A DNA stretch of 63,972 nt from Cellulomonas iranensis NBRC 101100 = JCM 18110 (GCF_001552375.1 NZ_BCRB01000014.1:1-63972); one strand, 5' to 3'. Counted from the stretch's first letter, positions 33,362 through 42,738 are shown. Made by a program: numbers and translations. The notes: generated by a model not told the origin, from the sequence alone.

Positions 33362-34909
33362 ATGGAGAACGCGCCACTGCTGCGCATGGCAGGGGTGAAG
33401 AAGGCCTTCGCGGGCACGATCGCCCTGAGCCAGGGCGACCTCACCGTGCAGCGCGGTGAGGTGCACGCCCTCATGGGCCAGAACGGAGCGGGCAAGTCGA
33501 CGCTCATCAAGGCCCTCACCGGCGTCGTCGCACCCGACGCCGGCACGATCGAGCTCGACGGGGTGCCCGTCGCGTTCCGCTCGCCGCACGACGCCCAGCG
33601 CGGTGGCGTCAGCCCCATCTACCAGGAGATCAACCTGGTGGGGCTGCGCACCATCGCCGAGAACGTGTTCCTCGGCAAGGAGCTGCGGCGCGGCCCCTTC
33701 CTCGCCCGTCGGGCCATGGAGGAGCAGGCCGCCGAGCTGCTGCGGCGGGTCGGCGTCGACGCCGACCCGCGGCTGCCGCTCGACGCCGTCAGCACCGCGA
33801 CCCAGCAGATGGTCGCGATCGCCCGCGCGCTGTCGTTCGAGTCGCGGCTGCTGATCATGGACGAGCCGACGTCGTCGCTGCACGACCGCGAGGTCGACAC
33901 GCTGTTCGAGGTCATCTCGGGCCTGCGCGACGACGGCGTGTCCGTCGTGTTCGTCAGCCACAAGCTCGACGAGCTCTACCGGATCTGCGACGCCGTGACG
34001 ATCCTGCGCGACGGCCGGACGGTCCGCTCCGGGTCGCTGCGGGAGATCAGCCGCATCGAGCTCGTCTCGACGATGCTGGGACGCGCGCCCGAGACCATCG
34101 AGACCGCCGGGCAGACCGCGTTCGTGCGCGCCGGCAACCCCGACGCGTCCGCACCGGTGCTGCTCGACGTGCGCAACGTCGCCTCGGGCGACCTGTGCCG
34201 CGACGCGTCGTTCACGCTGCACGCGGGCGAGGTGGTCGGCGTCGCCGGGCTGCTCGGCTCGGGTCGCAGCGAGCTCGCGGGCGCCGTCTACGGCGCGCAG
34301 CCGCGGACGGCCGGTGACGTCGAGCTCGACGGCGCCGAGCACACGCCGCGCTCGGCGCGCGACGGCCTGCGTGCGGGGCTCGCGCTCACGCCCGAGGACC
34401 GCAAGGTCACGGGCCTCGTCGGTCAGATGAGCATCGCCGAGAACGTCACCCTGTCGATCCTCGACCGGGTGAGCCGCTGGGGCGTCGTCGACGAGAAGGC
34501 CGAGGCCGAGCTGGTCGGGCGCTACGTCAAGCGGCTCGGCATCAAGGCGTCGGGGCAGGACCAGCCGGTGGACCAGCTGTCCGGAGGCAACCAGCAGAAG
34601 GTGCTGCTGGCGCGGTCGCTCGCGTCGACGCCGCGCGTCCTCATCCTCGACGAGCCGACGCGCGGCGTGGACGTCGGGGCCAAGCAGGAGATCCAGCGGC
34701 TCGTGTCCGAGCTGGTCGCGGAGAAGAAGGACGTCGGGGTCCTCATGATCTCGTCGGAGATGGAGGAGATCATCGAGGGCTCGAACCGGATCATGGTGAT
34801 GCGCGACGGCGTGACCGTCGCGTTCCTCGACGCCGGGTCCGTCACCAACGGCCAGCTCATGATGTACATGGCCTCGGGCGGCGCGCGCGAGTCGGCGGAG
34901 GTCGCGTGA
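33362..34909 (+). CDS. Sugar ABC transporter ATPase, double-domain (YtfR-like)
   Basis: A 515-residue ATPase with two ABC domains, as in the RbsA/AraG/YtfR group. Domain 1: Walker A MGQNGAGKST, a degenerate signature (VSTATQQMVAIARAL), Walker B LLIMDEPTSSL. Domain 2: Walker-A-like LLGSGRSE (lacking the usual Lys), signature QLSGGNQQK, Walker B VLILDEPTRGVD. The atypical second Walker A is normal in this family. It energises the two permeases that follow; its stop overlaps the first of them. Confidence 0.94.
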   Translation: MENAPLLRMAGVKKAFAGTIALSQGDLTVQRGEVHALMGQNGAGKSTLIKALTGVVAPDAGTIELDGVPVAFRSPHDAQRGGVSPIYQEINLVGLRTIAENVFLGKELRRGPFLARRAMEEQAAELLRRVGVDADPRLPLDAVSTATQQMVAIARALSFESRLLIMDEPTSSLHDREVDTLFEVISGLRDDGVSVVFVSHKLDELYRICDAVTILRDGRTVRSGSLREISRIELVSTMLGRAPETIETAGQTAFVRAGNPDASAPVLLDVRNVASGDLCRDASFTLHAGEVVGVAGLLGSGRSELAGAVYGAQPRTAGDVELDGAEHTPRSARDGLRAGLALTPEDRKVTGLVGQMSIAENVTLSILDRVSRWGVVDEKAEAELVGRYVKRLGIKASGQDQPVDQLSGGNQQKVLLARSLASTPRVLILDEPTRGVDVGAKQEIQRLVSELVAEKKDVGVLMISSEMEEIIEGSNRIMVMRDGVTVAFLDAGSVTNGQLMMYMASGGARESAEVA

Positions 34910-35919
34910 TGGCCACCACCCTCGCACCGCAGGCGTCCGTCGACGACCTGCGCCGCCAGTCCTGGATCCGCCGGCGCGACCTGCTCGCGACCAACGGCGT
35001 GTGGGTCGCGCTGATCGGCCTCGTGCTGTTCAACGTGGTCGCGACCCGCGGCTTCGTGTCGGTGCAGACCCTGCAGACCAACCTCGGCCAGATGGCCACC
35101 GTCGGCATCTGCGCCGTGGGCCTCACCCTCGTCATGGCCACCGGTGGCATCGACCTGTCGGTCGGCTCGCTCATGGCCGTCGCGGGGGCCTCCGCGGGCG
35201 TGCTCGTGCTCGCGGCGCCCGCGGTGCTCGACGTCCCCGTGCTCGGCCTCGTGCTCGTGGTCCTCACCGGCATGGCCGCCGCGGCGGTGCTCGGCGCGGT
35301 GAACGGGTACCTTGTGGGTCACCTGCGGATCCAGCCGATCGTCGCGACGCTCGTCGTCATGATCACCGCGCGCGGCATCGCGCAGATGGTCACCAGCGGG
35401 CGTCTCTACACCGTCGAGAACGACTCCGTGGTGTGGCTCGGGCGGGGTTCGATCCTGGGCCTGCCCGTCATGGCGTGGGTCATGCTCGTCGTCGTCGTGG
35501 TCGCGAGCTGGGTCGCCCGGCGCACCGTCCTGGGGCGGCGCATCGTCGCCGTCGGCGGCAACGAGACCGCCGCGGCGCTCGCGGGCATCCCCGTGCGGCG
35601 CACGATCACCACCGTCTACGTCGTGGCTGCCGCGCTCGCGGGCCTCGCGGCGCTGCTCAGCGTGGGTGTCAACGGCACGGTCGACACGGCGAACCTCGGG
35701 CTCGGGTACGAGTTCACGGTCATCAGCGCGGTCGTCGTCGGCGGCACCGCGCTGACCGGCGGGCGCCCCCGCATCTGGGGGAGCATCGCGGGGGTCGCGC
35801 TGCTGCAGCTGCTCGGCTTCACGCTGGCCAGCCACGACGTGGCCAAGGAGGTCGCGTCCCTCGTCCAGGCGGCGGTCATCGTCGCGGCGGTCACCACCCA
35901 GCTCCGGCGACGTCGGTAG
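34909..35919 (+). CDS. Sugar ABC transporter permease 1 (YtfT-like)
   Basis: A 336-residue RbsC-type permease with about 8-10 membrane segments. MATGGIDLSVGSLMAVAGA and AVGGNETAAALAGIPVRR are the conserved family blocks. The ATG at 34909 overlaps the ATPase stop (TGATG); the GTG three bases earlier is an alternative, both served by GGCGGAG. It forms the membrane channel with the permease encoded next. Confidence 0.93.
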   Translation: MATTLAPQASVDDLRRQSWIRRRDLLATNGVWVALIGLVLFNVVATRGFVSVQTLQTNLGQMATVGICAVGLTLVMATGGIDLSVGSLMAVAGASAGVLVLAAPAVLDVPVLGLVLVVLTGMAAAAVLGAVNGYLVGHLRIQPIVATLVVMITARGIAQMVTSGRLYTVENDSVVWLGRGSILGLPVMAWVMLVVVVVASWVARRTVLGRRIVAVGGNETAAALAGIPVRRTITTVYVVAAALAGLAALLSVGVNGTVDTANLGLGYEFTVISAVVVGGTALTGGRPRIWGSIAGVALLQLLGFTLASHDVAKEVASLVQAAVIVAAVTTQLRRRR

Positions 35920-35929
35920 GGAGACGCAC

Positions 35930-36973
35930 ATGAGCACCTCACAGACCCTCCCGGCACCTGCCGCCCCCGCACCCGCGGGTGCAGGCGGACCGGCCCGCCG
36001 CGCGTGGCGCGCGGTCACGTCGCGGCCCACCACCGCGATCCTCGCGGGTGTCCTCGCGCTCGTCGCGGTCGCGATGCCGCAGTTCTACAACCCGTACAAC
36101 GTCGTCGCGATGCTCGGCTCGCAGGACCTCGTGTGCATCGGCCTCATGGCCATCGGTGCGACCTTCGTCATCTCGGCGGGGGAGATGGACCTCTCGCTGG
36201 CGGGCGTGTGCGTCGCGTCGAGCATCGTCGCGGGCCTGCTGGCCCCGCAGGGCGGTCTCGTCGCGGTCGCGGGCGCGGTCGGGCTCGGCCTCGTCGCGGG
36301 GCTCGTCAACGGGCTGCTCGTCGGCCGGCTCGGGCTGCCGTCGTTCATCGTGACGCTCGCGATGCTGATGGCGCTGCGCGGCCTGTCGCTCATCATGGCG
36401 GGCAACGGGCGCGTGCCCGTCGACCGCGGGTTCGGGCTCGTGACCTTCTACAACACGCGCGTCGGCCTCGTGCCGCTCGTGTTCGTGGTGTTCGCGCTCA
36501 TCGCCGTGCTCGCGAGCCTCGCGTACACGCGCACGTCGTTCGGCACGCACGTGCTGGCGGTCGGCGGCGACCGGCGGTCCGCCGAGATGATGGGCCTGCG
36601 TTCCGGGCGCATCCAGATCGCCGTGTTCGTGGTCTCGGGCGCGCTGTCGGGTCTCGCGGGCGCGTTCCTGCTGGCCAAGACGACGACCGGGAACCCGCTC
36701 GAGGCACAGGGCTGGGAGCTGACGGCCATCGCCGCGGTCGTCCTGGGCGGCACGCTCCTGAGCGGCGGGCGGGGCTCGGTCAGCGCGACCATCTCGGGCG
36801 TCGCGCTGCTCGCGATCGTGTTCCAGATCCTCAACTACGTCAACGGCATGGGCCTGGAGATCAACACGTACCTGCAGAACGTGATCCGCGGCCTGTTCAT
36901 CCTCGCGGTCGTGGTGATCCAGGCGATCGCGCTGCGGCGCAGGTCGTCCGCCCCACGGGTCCGCGCGGCCTGA
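35930..36973 (+). CDS. Sugar ABC transporter permease 2 (YjfF-like)
   Basis: A 347-residue RbsC-type permease with a polar Pro/Ala-rich N-terminus and about 8-10 hydrophobic segments. Conserved blocks are VISAGEMDLSLAGVCVASSIVAG and LAVGGDRRSAEMMGLRSGRI. GGGAGACGCAC precedes the ATG, 10 bases after the partner permease. Paired different permeases (YtfT with YjfF) distinguish galactofuranose/arabinose-type importers from ribose-type ones with a single permease gene. Confidence 0.93.
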   Translation: MSTSQTLPAPAAPAPAGAGGPARRAWRAVTSRPTTAILAGVLALVAVAMPQFYNPYNVVAMLGSQDLVCIGLMAIGATFVISAGEMDLSLAGVCVASSIVAGLLAPQGGLVAVAGAVGLGLVAGLVNGLLVGRLGLPSFIVTLAMLMALRGLSLIMAGNGRVPVDRGFGLVTFYNTRVGLVPLVFVVFALIAVLASLAYTRTSFGTHVLAVGGDRRSAEMMGLRSGRIQIAVFVVSGALSGLAGAFLLAKTTTGNPLEAQGWELTAIAAVVLGGTLLSGGRGSVSATISGVALLAIVFQILNYVNGMGLEINTYLQNVIRGLFILAVVVIQAIALRRRSSAPRVRAA

Positions 36974-37004
36974 CGCCACCGGTGCCCGGTGCCGCCCCGC
37001 GGGG

Positions 37005-38030
37005 TCAGGCGCCGGGCATCGGCGCGGGTCCGGTGCTGCGCCGCACCACCAGCTCGGGCTCGACCAGCACGCTCGAGCGCTCGTCGCCGCGCACGAGGTC
37101 GAGCAGCATCGCGATGGACTGCCGGCCCACCTCGTCGAAGTCCTCGCGGATCGTCGTGAGCGGCGGGGAGTAGAACTCGGCGTCGTCGACGTCGCCGAAC
37201 CCGATGACCGACACGTCCTCGGGTACCCGGTACCCGTCGACCGCGAGGGCGCGCAGCACGCCCAGCGCCATCTGGTCGTTGGCGGCGAAGATCGCGGTGG
37301 GCGCGACCTCGCGCATGATCTGCCGTCCGCGCTCGTACCCCGAACGCGCCGTCCAGTCGCCGACGAACGTCGGCAGCACCGGCAGCGACGCGCGCTGCAC
37401 GCGGTGGTACCAGGCCTCCATGCGCACGTTGGCGTCGACCCAGTCGAGCGGCCCCGCGAGGTGCACGAGCCGGCGGTGGCTGAGCGAGACGAGGTGGTCG
37501 ACCGCGAGCCGCGCGGTCGCCTGGTTGTCGAGCTCGACCGTGTGGTGCGGGAACCGGGTCGAGGGGGCCACGACGACCGTCGGCACCGACACCTTGAGGT
37601 CGTGGATCACCGAGAGCGCCTCGTAGTGCGGCGCGACGAACACGATGCCGTCGACCGCCTGCTCGAGCAGCGAGTCCAGGACGCTGCGCACGCTCGCGGC
37701 CGTGAGGCTCGGCGAGTGCGCGAACGACACGAAGTAGCCGGCCTCGTGGGCCGCGCGGTGCACCGCGCGGATCGTCTCGTACGGGCCGGTGCGGTCCATG
37801 CCGCAGTCGACGACACCGAGCACCTTGGAGTACTGGGTGACGAGCGCGACCGCGGCCGTGTTCCGGTGGTAGTCGAGCTCCTGGATCGCGCGCTGCACGC
37901 GCTCGCGCGTCTGCTCGGACACGTTCGGCTTGTCGTTGAGCACGCGCGACACGGTCTGCACGGACACGTCCGCCAGCTGTGCGACGTCCTGCATCGACGG
38001 CTTGCGGGGCCGGGCGTGGTCGGACGGCAC
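37005..38030 (-). CDS. LacI-family regulator of the arabinose transport operon
   Basis: A 341-residue LacI repressor. HTH: SMQDVAQLADVSVQTVSRVL (about residues 12-31), then NDKPNVSEQTRERV; the sensor domain contains VDGIVFVAPHYEAL and ends GFGDVDDAEFYSPPLTTIRE. GAGGAGCGAC precedes the GTG start. It converges on the permease operon, and sites with a common TTGTCG/CGACAA core lie both before its own start (38078-38095) and before the GH51 gene (30623-30664), pointing to control of both. Confidence 0.92.
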   Translation of the reverse strand: MPSDHARPRKPSMQDVAQLADVSVQTVSRVLNDKPNVSEQTRERVQRAIQELDYHRNTAAVALVTQYSKVLGVVDCGMDRTGPYETIRAVHRAAHEAGYFVSFAHSPSLTAASVRSVLDSLLEQAVDGIVFVAPHYEALSVIHDLKVSVPTVVVAPSTRFPHHTVELDNQATARLAVDHLVSLSHRRLVHLAGPLDWVDANVRMEAWYHRVQRASLPVLPTFVGDWTARSGYERGRQIMREVAPTAIFAANDQMALGVLRALAVDGYRVPEDVSVIGFGDVDDAEFYSPPLTTIREDFDEVGRQSIAMLLDLVRGDERSSVLVEPELVVRRSTGPAPMPGA

Positions 38031-38077
38031 GTCGCTCCTCGTTGCGGGACGTCGGCACGAACGTGCCGGTCAGGGCG

Positions 38078-38095
38078 TTGGTATACGCCCGACAA
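38078..38095. promoter_or_regulatory. Putative autoregulatory LacI operator
   Basis: TTGGTATACGCCCGACAA, 48 bases before the LacI start, reads TTGTCG...CCAA on the other strand and shares its CGACAA half-site with the palindrome at 30623-30638. The inverted symmetry is partial (TTG/CAA ends plus inner matches). Confidence 0.45.
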
Positions 38096-38170
38096 GTGCA
38101 CGAGTCTAGGGGGTGGGGGCCACCGACGCGCGGGTCGGTGCGTCCTGGGCGACCGCGGTCGTCCCCGGGG

Positions 38171-40264
38171 TCAGGCGTCGCCCGCGAGCGCCGCCAGCAC
38201 CCCCTCGGCGTACCGGTCGAGCTTGGCCGCACCGACGCCGCTGATCGTGCCGAGCTCGTCACGGCTGGCCGGCCGCCGCGTCGCGATCTCGCGCAGCGTC
38301 GCGTCGTGGAACACGACGTACGCGGGCACGCCCTGCTCCTTCGCGGCGGCGGCGCGCCACGCGCGCAGCGCCTCGAACAGGGCCGCGGCGTCCGCGTCGA
38401 GGTCGGCGGCGGCCGCCGGGCGTCCCCCGCGCGAGCCGCGTGACGTGCGGCCCGTGCGCTCGGGCTCGCGGCGCAGCCGGACCTCGCGCTCGCCGCGCAG
38501 CACCGCGCCGGACGCCTCGGTGAGCCGGATCGTGCCGTAGCCGTCGGTGTCGACCGCGAGCAGCTCGGCCGCGAGCAGCTGACGCACGACACCGCGCCAC
38601 TCGCCGTCCGACAGGTCCTGCCCGATCCCGAACGTCGACAGCGCGTCGTGCCCGAGCTGCTGCACGCGCGGCGTCGCCTTGCCGCGCAGGATGTCCACGA
38701 GGTGCCCGACGCCGTAGCGCTGCCCCCGCTGGTCGAGCCGCACGACCGTCGACAGCAGCTTCTGCGCGGGCACCGTGCCGTCCCACGACTGCGGCGGCTC
38801 GAGGCAGGTGTCGCAGTTGCCGCACGGCCCGTCGGACTCCTGCCCGAAGTACGCGAGCAGCTGCACGCGGCGGCAGTCGACCGTCTCGCACAGCGCGAGC
38901 ATCGCGTCGAGGTGCTGCGTGAGGCGTCGGCGGTGGGCCGCGTCGCCCTCGGACGTGTCGATCATGCGGCGCTGCTGCACGACGTCCGCGAGCCCGTACG
39001 CGAGCCACGCGGTCGACGGCAGGCCGTCGCGCCCCGCACGCCCCGTCTCCTGGTAGTAGCCCTCGACCGACTTGGGCAGGTCGAGGTGCGCGACGAACCG
39101 CACGTCGGGCTTGTCGATGCCCATGCCGAACGCGATGGTCGCGACCATGACGACGCCGTCGTCGCGCAGGAACCGCGACTGGTTCTCGGCGCGCACGCGG
39201 CGGTCGAGGCCCGCGTGGTACGGCAGCGCGTGCACGCCCGCGTCGACCAGCGCGGCCGCGGTCTGCTCGACCGACGCGCGCGACAGGCAGTAGACGATGC
39301 CCGAGTCGCCCTCGTGCTCGGTGCGCAGCAGGTGCAGCAGCTGCGCGCGCGGGTTGTCCTTCGGCACGATCCGGTAGCGGATGTTGGGCCGGTCGAAGCT
39401 CGCGACGAACTGCGCCGCGTCGGTGAGCTGCAGGCGCTCGCAGATCTCGCGGTGCGTCGCACGCGTCGCGGTCGCGGTGAGCGCGACGCGCGGCACGCCG
39501 GGCCACCGCTCGTGCAGCAGCGACAGCGCGAGGTAGTCGGGCCGGAAGTCGTGCCCCCACTGCGACACGCAGTGCGCCTCGTCGATCGCGAACAGCGCGA
39601 CGTGGCCGCGGTCCAGCAGGTCGAGCGTCTCGGGCACGCGCAGCCGCTCGGGCGCGAGGTACAGCAGGTCGAGCTCGCCCGCGAGGAACGCGTCCTCGAC
39701 CGCGCGGCGCTGGTCGCGCTCCTGCGTCGAGTTGAGGAACCCCGCGCGCACGCCGAGCGCCGACAGCGCGTCCACCTGGTCCTGCATGAGCGCGATGAGC
39801 GGCGACACGACGACGCCCGTGCCCTCGCGTACGAGCGCGGGCACCTGGTAGCACAGCGACTTGCCGCCGCCGGTGGGCATGAGGACCACCGCGTCCCCGC
39901 CGGCGACCACGGTGTCGACGACCGCGGCCTGGTCGCCGCGGAACGCGTCGTACCCCCACACGCGGTGCAGCACCTCGGCCGGCGTGCCGTGCGACGGCGC
40001 GGGTCGGCCCGCCGCGGTGCTGCGCGGCCGGGTCGCCCGCGGGCGGGCGGCGGCCGCGGACGACCCCGCCGCCCACGGGTCCTCGCCCCACGGGGCGTCG
40101 TCGGGCGGCACGTCGTCCGGCGGGGGCGCCTCGTCCCACCACGGCTCGACGGGAGCGTCGTCCCACGCGGCGTCGGGCGGCGCCTCGACGGGAGCGGCGG
40201 GCGCGTCGGCGGTCCGGTCCGCGCGGTCGCGGCGCAGGGGGCGGGGCGAGGGGTCCGGCAGCAC
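38171..40264 (-). CDS. recQ: ATP-dependent DNA helicase RecQ
   Basis: A 697-residue superfamily 2 helicase. Walker A is [16 protein letters not shown], the DEAH box is [20 protein letters not shown], and motif VI reads [13 protein letters not shown] zinc-binding set ([12 protein letters not shown] then CGNCDTC), an RQC winged helix and a C-terminal HRDC domain complete the RecQ layout. An extra Asp/Pro-rich N-terminus of about 90 residues precedes the helicase core. GTG 40264 is supported by a TAGGGT box 6 bases upstream on the minus strand, giving a leaderless transcript. It unwinds recombination and fork intermediates. Confidence 0.95.
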   Translation of the reverse strand: MLPDPSPRPLRRDRADRTADAPAAPVEAPPDAAWDDAPVEPWWDEAPPPDDVPPDDAPWGEDPWAAGSSAAAARPRATRPRSTAAGRPAPSHGTPAEVLHRVWGYDAFRGDQAAVVDTVVAGGDAVVLMPTGGGKSLCYQVPALVREGTGVVVSPLIALMQDQVDALSALGVRAGFLNSTQERDQRRAVEDAFLAGELDLLYLAPERLRVPETLDLLDRGHVALFAIDEAHCVSQWGHDFRPDYLALSLLHERWPGVPRVALTATATRATHREICERLQLTDAAQFVASFDRPNIRYRIVPKDNPRAQLLHLLRTEHEGDSGIVYCLSRASVEQTAAALVDAGVHALPYHAGLDRRVRAENQSRFLRDDGVVMVATIAFGMGIDKPDVRFVAHLDLPKSVEGYYQETGRAGRDGLPSTAWLAYGLADVVQQRRMIDTSEGDAAHRRRLTQHLDAMLALCETVDCRRVQLLAYFGQESDGPCGNCDTCLEPPQSWDGTVPAQKLLSTVVRLDQRGQRYGVGHLVDILRGKATPRVQQLGHDALSTFGIGQDLSDGEWRGVVRQLLAAELLAVDTDGYGTIRLTEASGAVLRGEREVRLRREPERTGRTSRGSRGGRPAAAADLDADAAALFEALRAWRAAAAKEQGVPAYVVFHDATLREIATRRPASRDELGTISGVGAAKLDRYAEGVLAALAGDA

Positions 40265-40270
40265 CCGCCC

Positions 40271-40276
40271 ACCCTA
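40271..40276 (-). promoter_or_regulatory. -10 box of a leaderless promoter for recQ
   Basis: TAGGGT on the minus strand, ending 6 bases before the GTG start of recQ. No ribosome-binding site lies between. Confidence 0.6.
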
Positions 40277-40381
40277 CGAGCCGACGCCGACGTAAGGCCC
40301 GTGCCCGCCGCCCCTGTGGACGGACGGTGCGGGTCCGGGTGCGGTCACGCGCACGGCGAGACGCGGCGCCCGCGCGATCCG

Positions 40382-40387
40382 TAGGCT
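40382..40387 (+). promoter_or_regulatory. -10 box of a leaderless promoter for the SDR gene
   Basis: TAGGCT ends 6 bases before the ATG at 40394, again with no ribosome-binding site. The promoter is divergent from that of recQ, about 105 bases away. Confidence 0.6.
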
Positions 40388-40393
40388 GACGCC

Positions 40394-41188
40394 ATGGGAA
40401 CCGCACTGGTCACCGGCGCGAGCGCCGGCCTCGGTCTGGAGTTCGCCTGGCAGCTCGCCACGGCGCGGCACGACGTCGTCCTCGTCGCGCGCGACGAGGA
40501 GCGGCTGACCCGCCTGGCGCGGCAGCTCGAGGCGGCCGCGGGCGTGCGCGCCGAGGTGCTGCCCGCCGACCTCACCGTGCCCGAGGACGTCGAGCGCGTC
40601 GCCGAGCGGCTGCGCACGGACGAGCGACCGGTCGGCCTGCTCGTCAACAACGCGGGCCTCGGCCTCAACCAGCACTTCGTGGAGGGCGACCTCGACGCCG
40701 AGCTGCGCGCCCTCGACCTCATGGTCCGCAGCGTCATGGTGCTGTCGCACGCCGCGGCCGGCGCGATGGTCGCGCGCGGGCGCGGCGCGATCCTCAACGT
40801 CGGCTCGGTCGCCGGCCTCATCGCGTCCGGCACCTACTCGGCGCACAAGGCGTGGGTCCGCACGTTCACCGAGGCGCTCGCGGTCGAGCTCAAGGACACG
40901 GGCGTGACCGCGACGGTCGTCTGCCCGGGCTTCACGCACACCGAGTTCCACGAGCGGGGTCGCATCGACACCGCCCACTACCCGGAGATCGGCTGGCTGC
41001 AGGCCGAGGACGTCGTGGCCACCGCGCTCGCCGACGTGCGCCGCGGCGTCGTCATCTCGACGCCGAGCCTGCGCTACAAGGCCGCGTCCGCGCTGCTGCG
41101 GGTCGCGCCCCGCTCGGCCGTGCGCGCGTTCGGCGGGTACCGGCGCGCGCTGCTCGACGAGGCGATCGAGGGCCGCGACGGCGCGTGA
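40394..41188 (+). CDS. Short-chain dehydrogenase/reductase
   Basis: A 264-residue classical SDR. The cofactor loop is TGASAGLGLEFA (residues 7-18), with NNAGLG in the NNAG position, the catalytic Ser in LNVGSVAGLI and the Tyr/Lys pair in YSAHK. The sequence resembles the DltE/YqjQ-like group that includes beta-ketoacyl and sepiapterin-type reductases of unknown substrate. The C-terminal 70 residues (RRGVVISTPSLRYKAASALLRVAPRSAVRAF) form an amphipathic part often seen in lipid-linked SDRs. It stands alone, 49 bases before pyrE, with its own leaderless promoter. Confidence 0.88.
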   Translation: MGTALVTGASAGLGLEFAWQLATARHDVVLVARDEERLTRLARQLEAAAGVRAEVLPADLTVPEDVERVAERLRTDERPVGLLVNNAGLGLNQHFVEGDLDAELRALDLMVRSVMVLSHAAAGAMVARGRGAILNVGSVAGLIASGTYSAHKAWVRTFTEALAVELKDTGVTATVVCPGFTHTEFHERGRIDTAHYPEIGWLQAEDVVATALADVRRGVVISTPSLRYKAASALLRVAPRSAVRAFGGYRRALLDEAIEGRDGA

Positions 41189-41224
41189 GCCGTGCCGGCG
41201 GCCCGCACGGGGCGCGGCCGTCGC

Positions 41225-41230
41225 TAGTCT
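41225..41230 (+). promoter_or_regulatory. -10 box of a leaderless promoter for pyrE
   Basis: TAGTCT ends 7 bases before the GTG start at 41238, with no Shine-Dalgarno sequence between. Confidence 0.58.
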
Positions 41231-41237
41231 GTCGGCC

Positions 41238-41813
41238 GTGAGCAGCGACCTGACGTCCACCCCGCGCGAGCAGCTGCGGGACCTCATCGTCGAGCTGGCC
41301 GTCGTGCACGGCCGCGTGACGCTGTCGTCCGGCAAGGAGGCCGACTACTACGTCGACCTGCGCCGCGCGACGCTGCACCACCGCGCGGCCCCGCTCATCG
41401 GGCACCTGCTGCTCGACCTGCTCGAGGAGGCGGGGCTCGGCACGGCCGAGATCGACGCGGTCGGCGGGCTGACGCTCGGCGCCGACCCGGTCGCGACGTC
41501 GCTGCTGCACGCGGCCGCGTCGCGCGGCCAGGACCTCGACGCGTTCGTCGTGCGCAAGGAGGCCAAGGCGCACGGCATGCAGCGCCGCATCGAGGGTCCC
41601 GACGTCGCGGGCCGGCGCGTCGTGGTCGTCGAGGACACGTCGACCACGGGCGGGTCGCCCATCGCGGCCGTGCAGGCCGTGCGCGAGGCCGGCGGCGAGG
41701 TCGTGGGCGTCGCGACGATCGTCGACCGCGGCACGGGTGCGCGCGAGGCGATCGAGGCGCTGGGCGTGCCGTACCACCACCTGTTCGGCCTGGCCGACCT
41801 CGGCCTGGCCTGA
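41238..41813 (+). CDS. pyrE: Orotate phosphoribosyltransferase
   Basis: A 191-residue type I phosphoribosyltransferase. Visible marks are SSGKEADYYVDLR at the N-terminus, the flexible loop FVVRKEAKAHGMQRRIEG and the PRPP-binding motif VVVVEDTSTTGGSPIAAV. It transfers ribose 5-phosphate from PRPP to orotate to make OMP in pyrimidine synthesis. As in many actinobacteria it is separate from the main pyr cluster. A leaderless promoter supports the GTG start. The next gene follows by 12 bases. Confidence 0.95.
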   Translation: MSSDLTSTPREQLRDLIVELAVVHGRVTLSSGKEADYYVDLRRATLHHRAAPLIGHLLLDLLEEAGLGTAEIDAVGGLTLGADPVATSLLHAAASRGQDLDAFVVRKEAKAHGMQRRIEGPDVAGRRVVVVEDTSTTGGSPIAAVQAVREAGGEVVGVATIVDRGTGAREAIEALGVPYHHLFGLADLGLA

Positions 41814-41825
41814 GCGACGCGCGCC

Positions 41826-42650
41826 GTGCAGCGGGGGGTGCAGGTCGGCGCGGTCGTCGTGCTGGGCCTCGTCGGGTTCCTCGTCGTCGGCAGCCAGCTG
41901 TCGGCCGACCACCCGGGCGGCGGGGTGCTGGTCGTGGGCCTGCTGGTCGGCGGCGGCATCGCGGCGGCCGGCTGGTGGTTCCGGCGGAAGCGGCAGGAGC
42001 AGCTCGCCGCGTGGGCGCTCGCGACCGGCTGGGCGTACGCGCCGCGCGACCCCGGGCTGGGGCTCGCGCAGCTGCACACCGCCCGCCCGTTCGGCCAGGG
42101 GCGCAGCCGCACGACGTCGGACGTCCTGACGGGCACGTACGACGGGCTGCCCGCGGTGTCCTTCACGTACGAATGGACCACCGGATCGGGCGACGAGAAG
42201 CGCACGTACCACGTGCACGTCGTGGGGCTCGCGCTGCCCGCGTTCCTGCCGACGCTCGACGTCACGCCCGAGGGGTTCGGTGCGCGGGTCGCGAAGGCGT
42301 TCGGTGCGCGCGACCTGCAGCTCGAGTCGGCGGCGTTCAACGACGCCTACCGCGTCGACGCCCCCGACGCGCGCACCGCGCACGCGATCCTGCACCCGCG
42401 CACGCTCGAGCGGCTCCTGCAGGCGGACGCGCTCGGCACGTCGTGGCGGATCGAGGGCACGTGGCTGCTGTCGTGGGAGACGGGCACGACCGACACGACG
42501 CGGATCGCGCCGCGGCTCGGCGTGCTCTCGGCGGTCGTGCGCGGCGTGCCGCGGCACGTGTGGCAGGACCACGGCTACGACCCGGCGACCGACGGCCCGC
42601 CGGGGGACCGTGCGCGGCGGTGGGCGCCGTGGGGCGCGCCGACCGGGTGA
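41826..42650 (+). CDS. Membrane protein of unknown function next to pyrE and lemA
   Basis: A 274-residue protein with two N-terminal membrane segments (GVQVGAVVVLGLVGFLVVGSQL and GGVLVVGLLVGGGIAAAGWWF) followed by a cytoplasmic domain of about 215 residues: it starts QEQLAAWALATGWAYAPRDPG, has strands YDGLPAVSFTYEWTT, YHVHVVGLALP, and ends with Pro/Gly-rich residues. The layout (anchor plus a sensor-like soluble domain starting AWALATGW) is like DUF3137-type or LemA-associated membrane proteins, but I cannot name a family. It lies 12 bases after pyrE and 88 bases before lemA. Confidence 0.75.
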   Translation: MQRGVQVGAVVVLGLVGFLVVGSQLSADHPGGGVLVVGLLVGGGIAAAGWWFRRKRQEQLAAWALATGWAYAPRDPGLGLAQLHTARPFGQGRSRTTSDVLTGTYDGLPAVSFTYEWTTGSGDEKRTYHVHVVGLALPAFLPTLDVTPEGFGARVAKAFGARDLQLESAAFNDAYRVDAPDARTAHAILHPRTLERLLQADALGTSWRIEGTWLLSWETGTTDTTRIAPRLGVLSAVVRGVPRHVWQDHGYDPATDGPPGDRARRWAPWGAPTG

Positions 42651-42699
42651 CCTCGTCGGCGACGGGCGGTCCGCGCGCGTCCCGGCGGCCCGGTGTCGC

Positions 42700-42705
42700 T
42701 ACGAT
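42700..42705 (+). promoter_or_regulatory. Putative -10 box for lemA
   Basis: TACGAT matches the TANNNT consensus and lies 33 bases before the GTG start; the leader between them contains the GGAGG site. No clear -35 box is visible. Confidence 0.5.
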
Positions 42706-42738
42706 CGGACGACGTCCCGACCCCCTGGAGGATCCCCC

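Noticed and set aside
40274..41335. Minus-strand frame opposite the SDR gene
   Set aside because: Antisense to a gene with a complete SDR active site; no independent support.
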